A model generated the notes under the pieces. It saw nothing but the letters and a program-made list of their open reading frames with translations. It made no database searches and had not been told where the DNA came from. DNA of 64,000 nucleotides from Candidatus Obscuribacterales bacterium (GTDB lineage: Bacteria > Cyanobacteriota > Vampirovibrionia > Obscuribacterales > Obscuribacteraceae): assembly GCA_020050685.1 (NCBI GenBank), contig JAGVKG010000006.1, positions 1 through 64,000 of the forward strand, read 5' to 3'. Position 1 is the stretch's first letter. Every line of letters begins with the position of its first letter. Below, piece after piece: positions 26,601 through 35,057 of this stretch. The translations under genes were made by a program, and so were the position numbers.

Positions 26601-27222
26601 CTCGATTGATCTCAAACTCATAGCCGAACATGGCATTCTCGGCATTCTGGGAGCGATAATCAAAATAATTGAAGCACGTGATTCATACTCTAATGAACGT
26701 TCGCCGAGAGCCGCAGAATATGCAAGCCGGCTGGCGCATTCACTGCACTTATCCAAGGATCACATCACGATTATTTCTTTAGCGGCTGTCCTGCAAAATG
26801 TCGGCAAGATTGCCTTGCCTGAAGATATCCTCAAGAAGAAAGGACCTTTGACCGATGAGGAGCGAAAGATTGTCGAGCAAAGCCCAACCATTGGCGCCAA
26901 GATTTTAGAGCCGGCAAAACATTTGCACTCAGTTGCATCGGTTATCGAGTCTTATCATGAATGTTGGGATGGAAGCGGTTACCCGAAAGGATTGAAGGGT
27001 GAAGATATACCGCTCGAATCACGAATCATTGCCCTAATTGATGCTTATGTGGCAATGACTTCCGATCGTCCATGGCGACCAGCGCTTTCCAAAGAAGAGG
27101 CCATTCAGACCATTAAGGATGAGGCAGGCAAAAAATGGGATCCTCGCCTAGTTAAATTATTCCTTGGCGTGCTGCAAAAGGAAAGTTCCGGGGTCGGCTC
27201 AGCCGTGAATACGCAAAGCTGA
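23641..27222 (+). CDS. GAF-GGDEF-degenerate HD-GYP signalling protein
   Basis: A ~1193-residue cytoplasmic sensor. After an N-terminal ~270-residue region come three GAF-like domains at roughly 280-450, 463-616 and 630-790. A GGDEF domain follows at ~800-960 with intact GGEEF (~878-882) and an RELD inhibitory I-site five residues before it, so c-di-GMP synthesis with product inhibition is likely. The C-terminal domain (~1003-1187) is an HD-GYP fold, but the metal ligands are changed: the HD pair is QN (LQNVGKIALP), the first His is missing (SNERSPRAAEY), and the later His before 'G.kIL' is Ser/Pro. The YHECWDGSGYPKG loop is kept. Hence it probably binds rather than cleaves c-di-GMP. A TTG at 23617 is an alternative start. 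Confidence 0.88.
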   Translation: MDQGLTPLQMMLIKQAGPKLLSLSNLLPDEFLRFVHQVEQMILDEKVTPVIVYSSSHDASRLLPSEQQYRHLRSDAFYFACFSENRRDGLDEWCFLVESQRLSLIVCGQINNNPEAAGRYQCVGSLDPQIVHQAFLKMIPVWQAIDFEETNHLEDARNNLGECGTEPTLADFCRRNWPVIKLLSSETKVLQPQSIVDPITGMVRQPTMPSVPNASEIALPILKSSMGDTADDDNKSEKVELLSLADVEDTQADSTSANEIAEEAKAEKVELPSVIPPQAQTIIRDIVGQLRQSNDLSSILQLAIESLTNAASVDRGLIWQIVGNDQLAVTNEFAVSGHTPFVGNQLSNEESAAIVMDFLSRFPDETGASVISIPDTHKDTKLHKMSPTLSSLLELGDVRARLVAQLRSQGEVNGFLELQQCGKTKQWSEEDAAELQSVAEILSVVVAQSFHEAKIEIDAQEKKLINDIASLFRESSGQKGHDTLAKSLRLVAGHMGFEKAEIYLYIKEESVLAPQIEENGQQAVHILDKDNHFVTVFESGRAKIINAEYSRKGDKFFGHDSALVVPLVAEGESLGVLGLWMRASNRAQLSEHDQNLALAIAGQLASFIRADQAIARIREDQAREILYNRVSDALREHWKDQNQMLNVFLQTIHEHFKLALSVVSLCDKQAQDFIKSQSMGGLGDYKNDASNPLSPNLGEELILSAAEDLKAGKLVLLCQREISDKLSKSKQEAPKSAGSAALIPLVHGKMLKAALCLVANTEEFPLPEKDLKMVADLAERVAGAIAHHELFIEREMQAITDPMTGLYNRRHFQEQLSKELDRSSRYGKPFSYIIADLDFLKKINDTLGHQYGDAAIKHIANALKLTVRELDTAARYGGEEFVILLPETDIKAARIAAERICAAVREKEVEGIGTITASVGVATYPTDAEDRDTLTELADQALYLAKHRGRNQVCSASEDLFPTLKARGEEALEIQKASIKAKAQEMASIDLKLIAEHGILGILGAIIKIIEARDSYSNERSPRAAEYASRLAHSLHLSKDHITIISLAAVLQNVGKIALPEDILKKKGPLTDEERKIVEQSPTIGAKILEPAKHLHSVASVIESYHECWDGSGYPKGLKGEDIPLESRIIALIDAYVAMTSDRPWRPALSKEEAIQTIKDEAGKKWDPRLVKLFLGVLQKESSGVGSAVNTQS

Positions 27223-27453
27223 GTGGCTTTCCGCGCTTTTTGCCGATTTCTAGTTGATTTACATTCTGCAATTAACATGATTAGTCGCCCCAAAATCAGC
27301 GCTCTTGAGTCATAATGAAAGTAGATCAAACGCCAACGGCAGCAGAGGAAGAGCGGGCATACCAGGTGTTTTATTGGACCCCGAATTAGTCTCACAACGA
27401 GTTGCAAGCCGAGCGCAAGATTTTAGAAAAAGCGGTTGTTAAACCATTAGGAG

Positions 27454-27496
27454 CAGGTCCCTTTGGGCCCGGTGAGTGAACCGGCAAGGGGACCTG
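27454..27496. terminator. long hairpin after the small Cys-rich gene
   Basis: CAGGTCCC pairs with GGGACCTG, and inside it CCGGT pairs with ACCGG around GAGTGA. The structure begins 8 bases past the minus-strand gene at 27504. It lacks a T-run, so it is a possible terminator or a structured RNA end. The stretch 27223-27453 shows no gene I can support. Confidence 0.5.
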
Positions 27497-27503
27497 GTTG
27501 TAT

Positions 27504-27689
27504 CTACACATTCCTTTTATATGCGAAACAAATGGTCGCCTTGGGCCGGGCTGGTTTATTACAGAGCTCCGGTTGATTAAATTGGCAATCATCACAAAGA
27601 TAGCGGTCGCCGCGCCAAAGCCTGGCGGCGTTTAAGGTAATGGCAGCTGCTGCGATGGCGACAGCAAATAAAATTGCCCAAGTTAACAT
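27504..27689 (-). CDS. small membrane protein with four cysteines
   Basis: A 61-residue protein: an N-terminal membrane helix (MLTWAILFAVAIAAAAITL) followed by a short cytoplasmic or periplasmic domain holding CDDC, a third Cys seven residues on (ELC) and a fourth (ATIC). The CxxC...C...C pattern could bind a metal. AAGGGG lies about 9 bases before the ATG, and a long hairpin lies just after the stop, both of which support a real gene. Family not recognised. It stands alone between the GGDEF gene and the opp operon. Confidence 0.6.
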   Translation of the reverse strand: MLTWAILFAVAIAAAAITLNAARLWRGDRYLCDDCQFNQPELCNKPARPKATICFAYKRNV

Positions 27690-27844
27690 CCCTTAAATCC
27701 CCTTGCCCCTAAATTCATTCACCTAAGTCTTTCTACCTAAGTCGCTTCAATAAATTACGCCTATTTGCCTTCAGCCGATTAGCGTACAAAAGTCTAGCAG
27801 ATCGCCAATTTTTGCGGGAGCACCGCTTTCTTGCCTCGGGCATG

Positions 27845-29065
27845 CTAGATCACTCCGTGTGATTTCGGATCAAGCACATCACGCAGTACGTCACCGACAG
27901 AGTTGAAACAAAAGATCGTAATGAAAATCAAAATACCCGGCGCGATCAGCCATGGTTGATTGAGCAAATCATTTACATTATCGAGAGCAGCCTTAAGCAT
28001 ATTACCCCAGCTAGCATCAGGCTGTTGAATTCCTAGACCAATGAAGCTCAGCCCGGACTCGGACAAAATGAAGTTAGGCACTTGCAGAGTTGCCGCGACG
28101 ATAACGAAACTGGCAGTCTGCGGCAAAACATGGCGAATGATTGTCGCGAATTTGCTTCTACCACAGGCCAGTGCTGCCTGAACAAAATCTTCCTCACGAA
28201 TTGCCAAAACCATCCCACGAATAACACGTGCAAGTTCTGCCCAACCAATAAGCGAGAGAATAACCGTGATCAAAGCAAATCTTTCTGACGAACTCATGCC
28301 TGGTGGCAAGATGGCAGCCAGTGCTATCAATAAATAAAATCCCGGAATAGACATAATGGCTTCTGCCACACGCATCATCACCGTATCAACAATTCCGCCA
28401 GCAAAACCAGCAATGCCACCATAAGTGATGCCAATCGGAAAAGCAATGAACAGGCCAAGAAATCCAATGGTCAGACTTTTTTGCGCACCAAAGAAAAGTC
28501 GAGAAAAATTGTCGCGCCCATTGATGTCTGTTCCAAGCAAGAATAAACGTGGTGGCGCTGCAAATTCCGATCCTGATTCAGGCGCATCAGATGTAGGTTG
28601 CACTTCACCGGATACCTGATCGGCTGAGTTGGCGTTTGCCGACTCCACACCAAACAAATGAATATTGCCTGGTATCAACCCAAATATTTTGTAGTCTTCG
28701 CCACGCACCAAAAGCTTCAGTGGATATGACCGTTCTTTCTTTTCTGTATAAATTTGGCGAAAAGTTGCTGGATCAAAAGCCCGTTCCACTGGATGCACGT
28801 ATGGCCAACAAAGATGTTCATTTGCATCACGGAAATAAAACACCGTAGGCGCTGCATTGGCCAGATCCGGATCGTTAAAGTACATGCTATACGGCGCCAA
28901 GAAATCTGCAAAGAGCGCACAAGAATAAAGACAAGCCAGAATAATGATTCCCAAGCGAGCCACAGGATCGCGCCAAAGTTTTTGCCAAACATTTTTACGC
29001 ACGCGCACCACAACCTCAGTCGTATTATCGACGCTCGGCGGCATAAGTGGTGCTTCCATGATCAT
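27845..29065 (-). CDS. oppC: oligopeptide-type ABC transporter permease (OppC-like)
   Basis: Inner-membrane permease of the peptide/nickel family, 406 residues. A cytoplasmic N-terminus and the first membrane helix (LGIIILACLYSCALFADFLAPY) are followed by a ~120-residue extracytoplasmic insert (~residues 65-185). The ABC-permease core comes next, with the LGTDINGRDNFSRLFFGAQKS motif and the EAA loop (EEDFVQAALACGRSKFATII). It is the last gene of an oppA-oppB-oppC operon. No ATPase genes (oppD/oppF) follow, so the motor must be encoded elsewhere. An 18-bp tandem repeat lies at its start. Confidence 0.88.
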   Translation of the reverse strand: MIMEAPLMPPSVDNTTEVVVRVRKNVWQKLWRDPVARLGIIILACLYSCALFADFLAPYSMYFNDPDLANAAPTVFYFRDANEHLCWPYVHPVERAFDPATFRQIYTEKKERSYPLKLLVRGEDYKIFGLIPGNIHLFGVESANANSADQVSGEVQPTSDAPESGSEFAAPPRLFLLGTDINGRDNFSRLFFGAQKSLTIGFLGLFIAFPIGITYGGIAGFAGGIVDTVMMRVAEAIMSIPGFYLLIALAAILPPGMSSSERFALITVILSLIGWAELARVIRGMVLAIREEDFVQAALACGRSKFATIIRHVLPQTASFVIVAATLQVPNFILSESGLSFIGLGIQQPDASWGNMLKAALDNVNDLLNQPWLIAPGILIFITIFCFNSVGDVLRDVLDPKSHGVI

Positions 29066-29098
29066 TTAACTAAGCTCAATTCTTTAACTAAGTTCAAT
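29065..29098. repeat. 18-bp tandem duplication at the oppB-oppC junction
   Basis: TTTAACTAAGYTCAAT occurs at 29065-29080 and 29083-29098. The second copy encodes the end of oppB (IELS and its stop) and the first is a non-coding duplicate with its own in-frame-looking stop, placed directly before the oppC ATG. Confidence 0.8.
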
Positions 29099-30052
29099 CC
29101 TGGGATCAACAAACTTCAACAATATATCTGCCAACAAATTCCCAGCAATCAGCATACAAGCGCCTAACATTACAGAAGCCATCACCAAGTTGATGTCCTT
29201 GGTCAAGACAGCCTCAAGCGTAAGCCTCCCCAATCCCGGATACGCTAAGACTGTTTCTGTCAGTGCAGCGCCACTGAGAAGCGTCGCCAGCTCAAAACCG
29301 AGCAAAGTGATCAAAGGATTAATCGCATTGCGCAAAGCATGATGATAAAGGACCTTATTTTCCGGCAATCCCTTTGCCCGAGCCATGCGCACATATTCAT
29401 GCCGCAAAACATCAAGTAAGTTTGCCCGCATCTGGCGTTGAATAACAGCCAAGCCTACAAAGGTCAAAACAAAAACCGGTATAACCAGATGTCGAGCCAC
29501 ATCAATTATTTGTCCAATCAAGTCTTTCTCGAAAAAGTCTGGGCTTGTTAGTCCGCCAATTGGCAATAAGCCGGTCGCCAAAGCCACCATTAGCAAAAGC
29601 AATGCCAATAAAAATGTCGGCATAGACATTCCAATAGTTGTGATCATAGAAAACAATTTGTCTTGCCATTTCCCACGATGCACGGCTGCCCATATGCCGG
29701 CAGGAATTGCTATCAACCAAGTGAAAAACAATGTCAAAACACTCAAGAGCAACGTATTGCCTGCCCGCTGCATCAAGAGCACAAACACGGAACTTCCTGA
29801 CGTGGAAACACCAAGATCCCCACGCACAATATTGGAAAGCCAAATTACATATTGAATCGCAGGCGGTTTATCCAAACCCAAACGATGTTCCTCTGCCCGG
29901 ATTGCTTCTGCTGAAATGGCTGGATTAGCCTTGAGCGAAGCAAGCGGATCAACTGGCGCTATCTTGAGCATCGTAAAACTCATGATCGAGACGATCAGAA
30001 GCAATGGCAATGCTTGCAAAAACCGTTTCAAGATATAACTAGGAATGGACAC
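29084..30052 (-). CDS. oppB: oligopeptide-type ABC transporter permease (OppB-like)
   Basis: A 322-residue permease with the usual six membrane segments. The N-terminus ILKRFLQALPLLLIVSIMSF is typical of DppB/OppB, and the EAA loop reads HEYVRMARAKGLPENKVLYH, followed by ALRNAINPLITLLGFE. It forms the channel with OppC. It lies 63 bases after oppA and is followed by oppC. The substrate is not told by sequence; peptides are the commonest. Confidence 0.92.
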   Translation of the reverse strand: MSIPSYILKRFLQALPLLLIVSIMSFTMLKIAPVDPLASLKANPAISAEAIRAEEHRLGLDKPPAIQYVIWLSNIVRGDLGVSTSGSSVFVLLMQRAGNTLLLSVLTLFFTWLIAIPAGIWAAVHRGKWQDKLFSMITTIGMSMPTFLLALLLLMVALATGLLPIGGLTSPDFFEKDLIGQIIDVARHLVIPVFVLTFVGLAVIQRQMRANLLDVLRHEYVRMARAKGLPENKVLYHHALRNAINPLITLLGFELATLLSGAALTETVLAYPGLGRLTLEAVLTKDINLVMASVMLGACMLIAGNLLADILLKFVDPRIELS

Positions 30053-30115
30053 TACGACTTATCTTTGCCGAAATTTTCAGCGGGCAGTGCATAAGAGGGC
30101 TGGGTGCACCTTCGG

Positions 30116-32029
30116 CTATTTCTTGTAGATTTCCTCTACATTATGCACGCCATTTTCCGTTTGCGACAACCGGGTCGGCACATAATTGCCAACATTTTTG
30201 CGGCAAGCAGCAATACTGAATGGGCTGACCAGATATATGAACGGTGCTTGATCGTAAACTATTTTCTGATACTCATCGTACAGAGCTTTGCGTTTGACTT
30301 TATCAAGCGTGCCAACACCTTGATTGAAGATTTGATCAATGCGCTTTTCCCAATCTCTGGCATCGGTAACTTTTACATTACCCGACTTATCAGCTAAGCG
30401 TTGATCAAACAAATGCAAGCGGCCAGCAGTCTTGAAGACATTAGCGCCATCATTTGGCTCCAGCGGATCGCCGGCATTGAAAGCAAACAAACAAGCTTGC
30501 CAATCAAGTGAGTGTTCTAGCTTGTCACCCAAGACATTGAAATCAATCAACTGGTAGTTGACCTTAATTCCCAAATGCTTGAGGTCTTCCACAACCATAT
30601 TGCCCACGCCTTCTTGCCAGCCGCCACCCGCAGCGGCGAGCATGTCAAACTCAACTTTATGTCCATCCTTGTCGTACAAGAAACCATCAGCACCCTTTTT
30701 GAATCCCGACTTAGCAAGCAGCGACATGGAGTAACGAAAATCAGCGGCAAATGGACGCAACTTGTGGTTGTACCAAGGCGTGTGATAAGGAACACAAACA
30801 TACATTGGATAACCAATGCCACGATAGACATTTGCCACCATCATGTTTCTGTCCACTGCATGATTGACAGCTTGACGGAAATTGACATCGTTGAACCATG
30901 CTTGTTTGACTGCATCAACATATGGTTTGTGCGTGCTTGGATCAGAGCGTCTGTTCATATTGAACATCATGAAGATCTGTTTGAAATCCTGCCCGAGATT
31001 CCAAATCTTGAAATTCTCTGTTTCTTGCTGCGAAATCATTGGCACAACATCACGAGCTTCCACAGGAATCAAATCAATTTCCCTAGCATGGAACTTCATC
31101 AGGTTTGTCTTTGGGTCCGGAACGATCAAATAGATCAACTTGGACAAGTAAGGTAGTTTTTCGTGTTGTTTGTTCACCATGAAGAAGTTCTTGTTTGGCA
31201 AAAACTCCACTCTTTGCGATGGTACAAAACGCGACAATGTAAATGGACCGCTTGTGACAAACTGCGATGGTGCAGTGTTTGCCACATAAAGTCTTTGGAA
31301 AACCAGGCGACCATCTTTTCCCTTAATCATAGGTTCGATAATATGCTTAGGAGCAATTTGCACATTGAGAAAACGCGCAAATGGAGCAAACGTTTTCGGC
31401 ATCACGAATTTGTTGGTCAGGGCATCCACGGCTGTAACTTGCGGTGACTTACCATCAATCGTGGTCATATCACGCACGGATGAGCTACCATAGCCGCCCT
31501 TTACCAAAGTGTTCCAGGTAAAAGCCACATCTTCTGCAGTTATTGGCTTACCGTCGGACCACTTCAGACCTTTGCGCAAATGCGTTGTGTAAGTCACACC
31601 ATCTTTGTCGAGTTTAAAATCAGAAGCCAAATCCGGAACTACCTCACCAGTAAACGGATCAACATCAACCAGTCCGCGCCACATCAAGCGAGTAAGTGCA
31701 CTTGATTGCGCATCCAATTCTGTCCAAGGATTAAAGCTGCGTGGATCAAAACCAACAATTGAACGCACAAGCACACCTCCGGCAAAGCCTGCGGCGAAAC
31801 GTCCTTGCTTGCATTCTTGTCCATTCACAAGCACCGTTTTGTGTACGCCTGGATTTGCCGGATTGACAATTGCCAGCGAGTCAGATGAATCTGTTGTTTC
31901 AACTTTTTTCGATTGGGCGCGCTTTGAAATGTTGCCACTCGAACTAATTGCTTTGGACATTGCCACTTGCGGCAGCACAGACGATCCAAAAACCAATGCA
32001 GCTAGCAGCAAGGAAATCTGTTTTTGCAT
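30116..32029 (-). CDS. oppA: extracellular solute-binding protein family 5 (OppA-like)
   Basis: A 637-residue periplasmic binding protein with a signal peptide (LLLAALVFGSSVLPQVAMSKA). The family-5 core is clear: LTRLMWRGLVDVDPFTGEVVP, the YTTHLRKGLKWSDGKPITAEDVAFTW signature (in two parts), and FNDVNFRQAVNHAVDRNMMV. The first ~90 residues before the core form a Ser/Lys linker. It delivers peptides or similar solutes to the OppBC channel. First gene of the operon; a 9-bp imperfect palindrome lies at 32216-32240 in the divergent promoter region. Confidence 0.92.
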   Translation of the reverse strand: MQKQISLLLAALVFGSSVLPQVAMSKAISSSGNISKRAQSKKVETTDSSDSLAIVNPANPGVHKTVLVNGQECKQGRFAAGFAGGVLVRSIVGFDPRSFNPWTELDAQSSALTRLMWRGLVDVDPFTGEVVPDLASDFKLDKDGVTYTTHLRKGLKWSDGKPITAEDVAFTWNTLVKGGYGSSSVRDMTTIDGKSPQVTAVDALTNKFVMPKTFAPFARFLNVQIAPKHIIEPMIKGKDGRLVFQRLYVANTAPSQFVTSGPFTLSRFVPSQRVEFLPNKNFFMVNKQHEKLPYLSKLIYLIVPDPKTNLMKFHAREIDLIPVEARDVVPMISQQETENFKIWNLGQDFKQIFMMFNMNRRSDPSTHKPYVDAVKQAWFNDVNFRQAVNHAVDRNMMVANVYRGIGYPMYVCVPYHTPWYNHKLRPFAADFRYSMSLLAKSGFKKGADGFLYDKDGHKVEFDMLAAAGGGWQEGVGNMVVEDLKHLGIKVNYQLIDFNVLGDKLEHSLDWQACLFAFNAGDPLEPNDGANVFKTAGRLHLFDQRLADKSGNVKVTDARDWEKRIDQIFNQGVGTLDKVKRKALYDEYQKIVYDQAPFIYLVSPFSIAACRKNVGNYVPTRLSQTENGVHNVEEIYKK

Positions 32030-32215
32030 AACAACCTCTTTAACGTCGGCGGTTTTGCTTGGACACCCAGCACCAACCGCACCAAATTTTTGTCCCGGAA
32101 CTAAGACTCCGAAGACTTTCCCATGCGCCCTTCACTGAAACAGGCGCAATTTCCCATATTTTAGACCAATACGATGTCATGCACTTGGCAGTCCCCTACT
32201 AATCTTTAGGATGCA

Positions 32216-32240
32216 CTGTTGTCATACCCATTGATAACAG
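32216..32240. promoter_or_regulatory. palindrome between oppA and the FecR-like gene
   Basis: CTGTTGTCA and TGATAACAG (one mismatch) flank a 7-base spacer in the 341-base divergent region 32030-32370. It could control either gene. No convincing promoter and no other feature was seen in this stretch. Confidence 0.35.
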
Positions 32241-32370
32241 TCACAAACGGTGCTAAATTTCAACTAATTATTGAAGTTACTATTTTTATTTCTAGATTGG
32301 CTGTTCAAATCTCTTGGCAAGCGCGTCACACAAAACGCAATTCACTCGATTGATAAACAGAGGTAGTTTC

Positions 32371-34047
32371 ATGCGTCCAAGCATATTCACATCATTACTC
32401 GCATCACGCCAGGCACCACGGGTGATACTAGCAGCAGCATTAGCTCTGGCTGCAACAGCAAGCGCGTCCATGGTGGCATTTGCCCAGTCCCCTCCATTGC
32501 CCTCAGGAAAGGGAATCCCGTTACCCGAATTTCCCGCTGTCCACGAAGACCCAAACATGGACAAGGAAATGAGGAAGTGGATGACTCTGCCACTCAATTT
32601 TGGTTCGCCAAACCCGCAACCATTTTCAGCCGACGTGACTCGTGGCAGAGTACCGGCATCGGTCGAACAAGTCTTGGAACAAACTCTGAAAGTAAACCCT
32701 GGCACTTATGTTTTTGCCACCAACAACTGTTACGGTCTGGCTGATGCCAACGAGCACTTTAGAGTCTACGCCTTGCGCGGAACGCTTTATGCCGTGGAAG
32801 GGCCGTTCACACTTAAGTTAGCTCGCGGTCGCATGTTGATCATTGCCAATGACAAAACAGTAAGAACCAATGTGAGCGGAAATGACGTCACAGTTTTGCC
32901 ACATAGCTCCGCAATTGTAGAAACCGGACCGGCCGGTTCTGATTTGATTAGAGTTTACGCCCTGACAAGAGCCAACGACAAACAAGATGCAGCGCGAATT
33001 TCCTTTACAACAAATACAGACAAACAAGCAAATATCAGTTTGGTTTGTGGGCAAGAACTTGTGGTTGGCGGACACAATCTTGCCGATTCAGAGTTAAAAA
33101 CAACCGATGGCATTGCCCGACGACCGGTGACAAACGCTGTCATTGCCGCGCAAACTCGCTTGTATGAATTTTCACTAGCACAATTGGCAGACTTCGATGC
33201 AATCTTTGCTTGTCCACGCAAGCTCAGCCAAACCGGAAAGAAAGATTCAGCCCTGAAACATCTCTATCATCGCATTTTGGAAGAAGCAGCCAAGCAACAA
33301 GAATTTGCTGCCGTGCTGGCCGACGCCAAGCCGGGCATTTCTGTTGACGCAACATACGAGTCGGTAAGCGAACAAGAAAAGACTTTGCTTGCCAGCAAGG
33401 CAGCACCAGAAGAATGCAATATGCTAATTTCCGAGCAGAATCGTCTGGTCTTAGCGCCTGGTACGGCTCTATATAAAGTAGAGAATGATGACACCCTTGT
33501 TCTTGAGTCCGGCTCTGTTCTGGCAAGTAGCAAGCGTCCATTGAACATAAAAGTGGGCGACAAGACCATACAAGTTTCCCGCTCGGCAATTGCCTTGGTA
33601 AAAATTGATCGTGGCAATCTCAAGGTTGTAAATCTCAGCGATTTACGCACAGAAACAGTCAAGATAATTGCCGGCACACATACGCTTCATCCTGGTATGG
33701 GACAAGAGGTTTTGATCACTAAAGATATTCCATCGCTTGCCGATGTTTTTGATTCTTACAAAGTCGGGCATCGCTTATCAATGATTCGCCAAATCCCTGG
33801 CTTTGGTTGGGTTTCTACTTCCCATGTCGCACTTGGCGATGTGATTACCAATTTGCCTTTAGTTTCTGCCTTGCCGCAAAATCCAAAGAGCAAGTACGAG
33901 AAGAAACTTGCCTGGCGTATAAAAAAATCCGCTGCAACTTTAGCTGAATTCAAAAAGTATCAAGGACAATTCTTGTACGGTGAGCCGGAAGACGAAACTG
34001 GCGCCACGCGCAGAATGGCCGACCGCTGCAATCATTGTTTGAATTGA
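32371..34047 (+). CDS. secreted protein with FecR-like modules
   Basis: A 558-residue protein with a signal peptide (residues ~15-41, VILAAALALAATASASMVAFA). AGAGG lies 8 bases before the ATG at 32371. Two beta-rich FecR-like regions are visible, at ~115-200 (VYALRGTLYAVEGPFTLKLA, LPHSSAIVETG) and ~360-450 (LESGSVLASSKRPLNIKV, VSRSAIALVKIDRGNLKVVN, LHPGMGQEVLI). The second resembles the domain of the secreted protein at 3429-4292. The C-terminus is basic and ends with CNHCLN. Probably periplasmic or surface-attached; function unknown. It is divergent from oppA and convergent with the hydrolase gene, 9 bases apart. Confidence 0.72.
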   Translation: MRPSIFTSLLASRQAPRVILAAALALAATASASMVAFAQSPPLPSGKGIPLPEFPAVHEDPNMDKEMRKWMTLPLNFGSPNPQPFSADVTRGRVPASVEQVLEQTLKVNPGTYVFATNNCYGLADANEHFRVYALRGTLYAVEGPFTLKLARGRMLIIANDKTVRTNVSGNDVTVLPHSSAIVETGPAGSDLIRVYALTRANDKQDAARISFTTNTDKQANISLVCGQELVVGGHNLADSELKTTDGIARRPVTNAVIAAQTRLYEFSLAQLADFDAIFACPRKLSQTGKKDSALKHLYHRILEEAAKQQEFAAVLADAKPGISVDATYESVSEQEKTLLASKAAPEECNMLISEQNRLVLAPGTALYKVENDDTLVLESGSVLASSKRPLNIKVGDKTIQVSRSAIALVKIDRGNLKVVNLSDLRTETVKIIAGTHTLHPGMGQEVLITKDIPSLADVFDSYKVGHRLSMIRQIPGFGWVSTSHVALGDVITNLPLVSALPQNPKSKYEKKLAWRIKKSAATLAEFKKYQGQFLYGEPEDETGATRRMADRCNHCLN

Positions 34048-34056
34048 CAGCGGAGA

Positions 34057-35013
34057 TCAACTGACAAATTCGCGTATATATTGATTGACGAGCACAGGTT
34101 CTTCATGAATAACCCAGTGCGTGCCGTCGGGAATTCTCTGGACGCAGACGTTTGGCACATAGTCTTCTATGCCCTCAAGATTGCCAATTAAGATTGCGTG
34201 ATCTTTTTCACCCCAAATTACAAGCGTCGGCACATTCATTTGCACTGCTTGATTAGCGGCATCTTTATTCATGGCCGCTCTGACCATCGCCCGATCCTGA
34301 GCAGGAACGCCCTGGGCAGCAGGCTTGGGATTGCCATCATTAGCAGCGGCAGCTGCGACTACTGCGTCCAATTGTGCAGCCCGATAATAATTGAGTCCAC
34401 CAGTTAAAGCACCAGGCTGATTCCATGCCTCCAAATATGCTCTCTTGTCCTCCAATGCAAATGCTTCTCGCTTTGCGCATTTTCCAAAGATAACTTGTTG
34501 TAAAGCCTGACAATTATTCGCCAAGAGAGTCGATTCAATTTCGGGATTGCAAAACGTAATCATGTAGCTGCTGGCCTTTTGTTGCGCTGGATTGGTCATA
34601 AGTTCACGTGCAAACATTTCCGGATGAGGCGCATTGATAATTACAAGTTTCTCTAAATAGTCCGGATAACGTTTGGCAAATCTCCAGGCGACGGCCCCGC
34701 CCCAATCGTGCGCTACCAATATTGCTCTCTTAAAACCTGGTGATTGTTCAAATAAGTGATCGAATACAGCTTTGATATCGGCGACCAAAATGTCCACGTT
34801 GTAGTCGTCTACATTGCTTGGTTTTTCGGAAAGATTATATCCGCGCATGTCCAAGGCACAAGCAAGATGATCTTTACCAAATTCTTTTAATTGTTCTTTC
34901 CAGGCATACCAAAATTCGGGGAAACCGTGGAGAAAAAGCATCGGCTTACCTTGCCCGACACAAGCATAATGAAGCTTAATACCATTTGCTTGCACAAATT
35001 TGTGATCAATCAT
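34057..35013 (-). CDS. alpha/beta hydrolase, epoxide-hydrolase-like
   Basis: A 318-residue alpha/beta hydrolase. The oxyanion motif HGFPEFWYAW is at ~29-38, the nucleophile is Asp103 in AHDWGGAVAW, and a third catalytic acid lies near WGEKDHAI. The catalytic His is His299 in GTHWVIHEEP. A lid Tyr is suggested by NYYRA. Nucleophile and lid pattern fit soluble epoxide hydrolases and haloacetate dehalogenases; the choice between them is open. No signal peptide. The gene stands alone, with a ribosome site GGAG before the ATG. Confidence 0.85.
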   Translation of the reverse strand: MIDHKFVQANGIKLHYACVGQGKPMLFLHGFPEFWYAWKEQLKEFGKDHLACALDMRGYNLSEKPSNVDDYNVDILVADIKAVFDHLFEQSPGFKRAILVAHDWGGAVAWRFAKRYPDYLEKLVIINAPHPEMFARELMTNPAQQKASSYMITFCNPEIESTLLANNCQALQQVIFGKCAKREAFALEDKRAYLEAWNQPGALTGGLNYYRAAQLDAVVAAAAANDGNPKPAAQGVPAQDRAMVRAAMNKDAANQAVQMNVPTLVIWGEKDHAILIGNLEGIEDYVPNVCVQRIPDGTHWVIHEEPVLVNQYIREFVS

Positions 35014-35057
35014 CTTTCACTCCTTTGCCAATAACAATATGGCAGGATGCAACCCGC

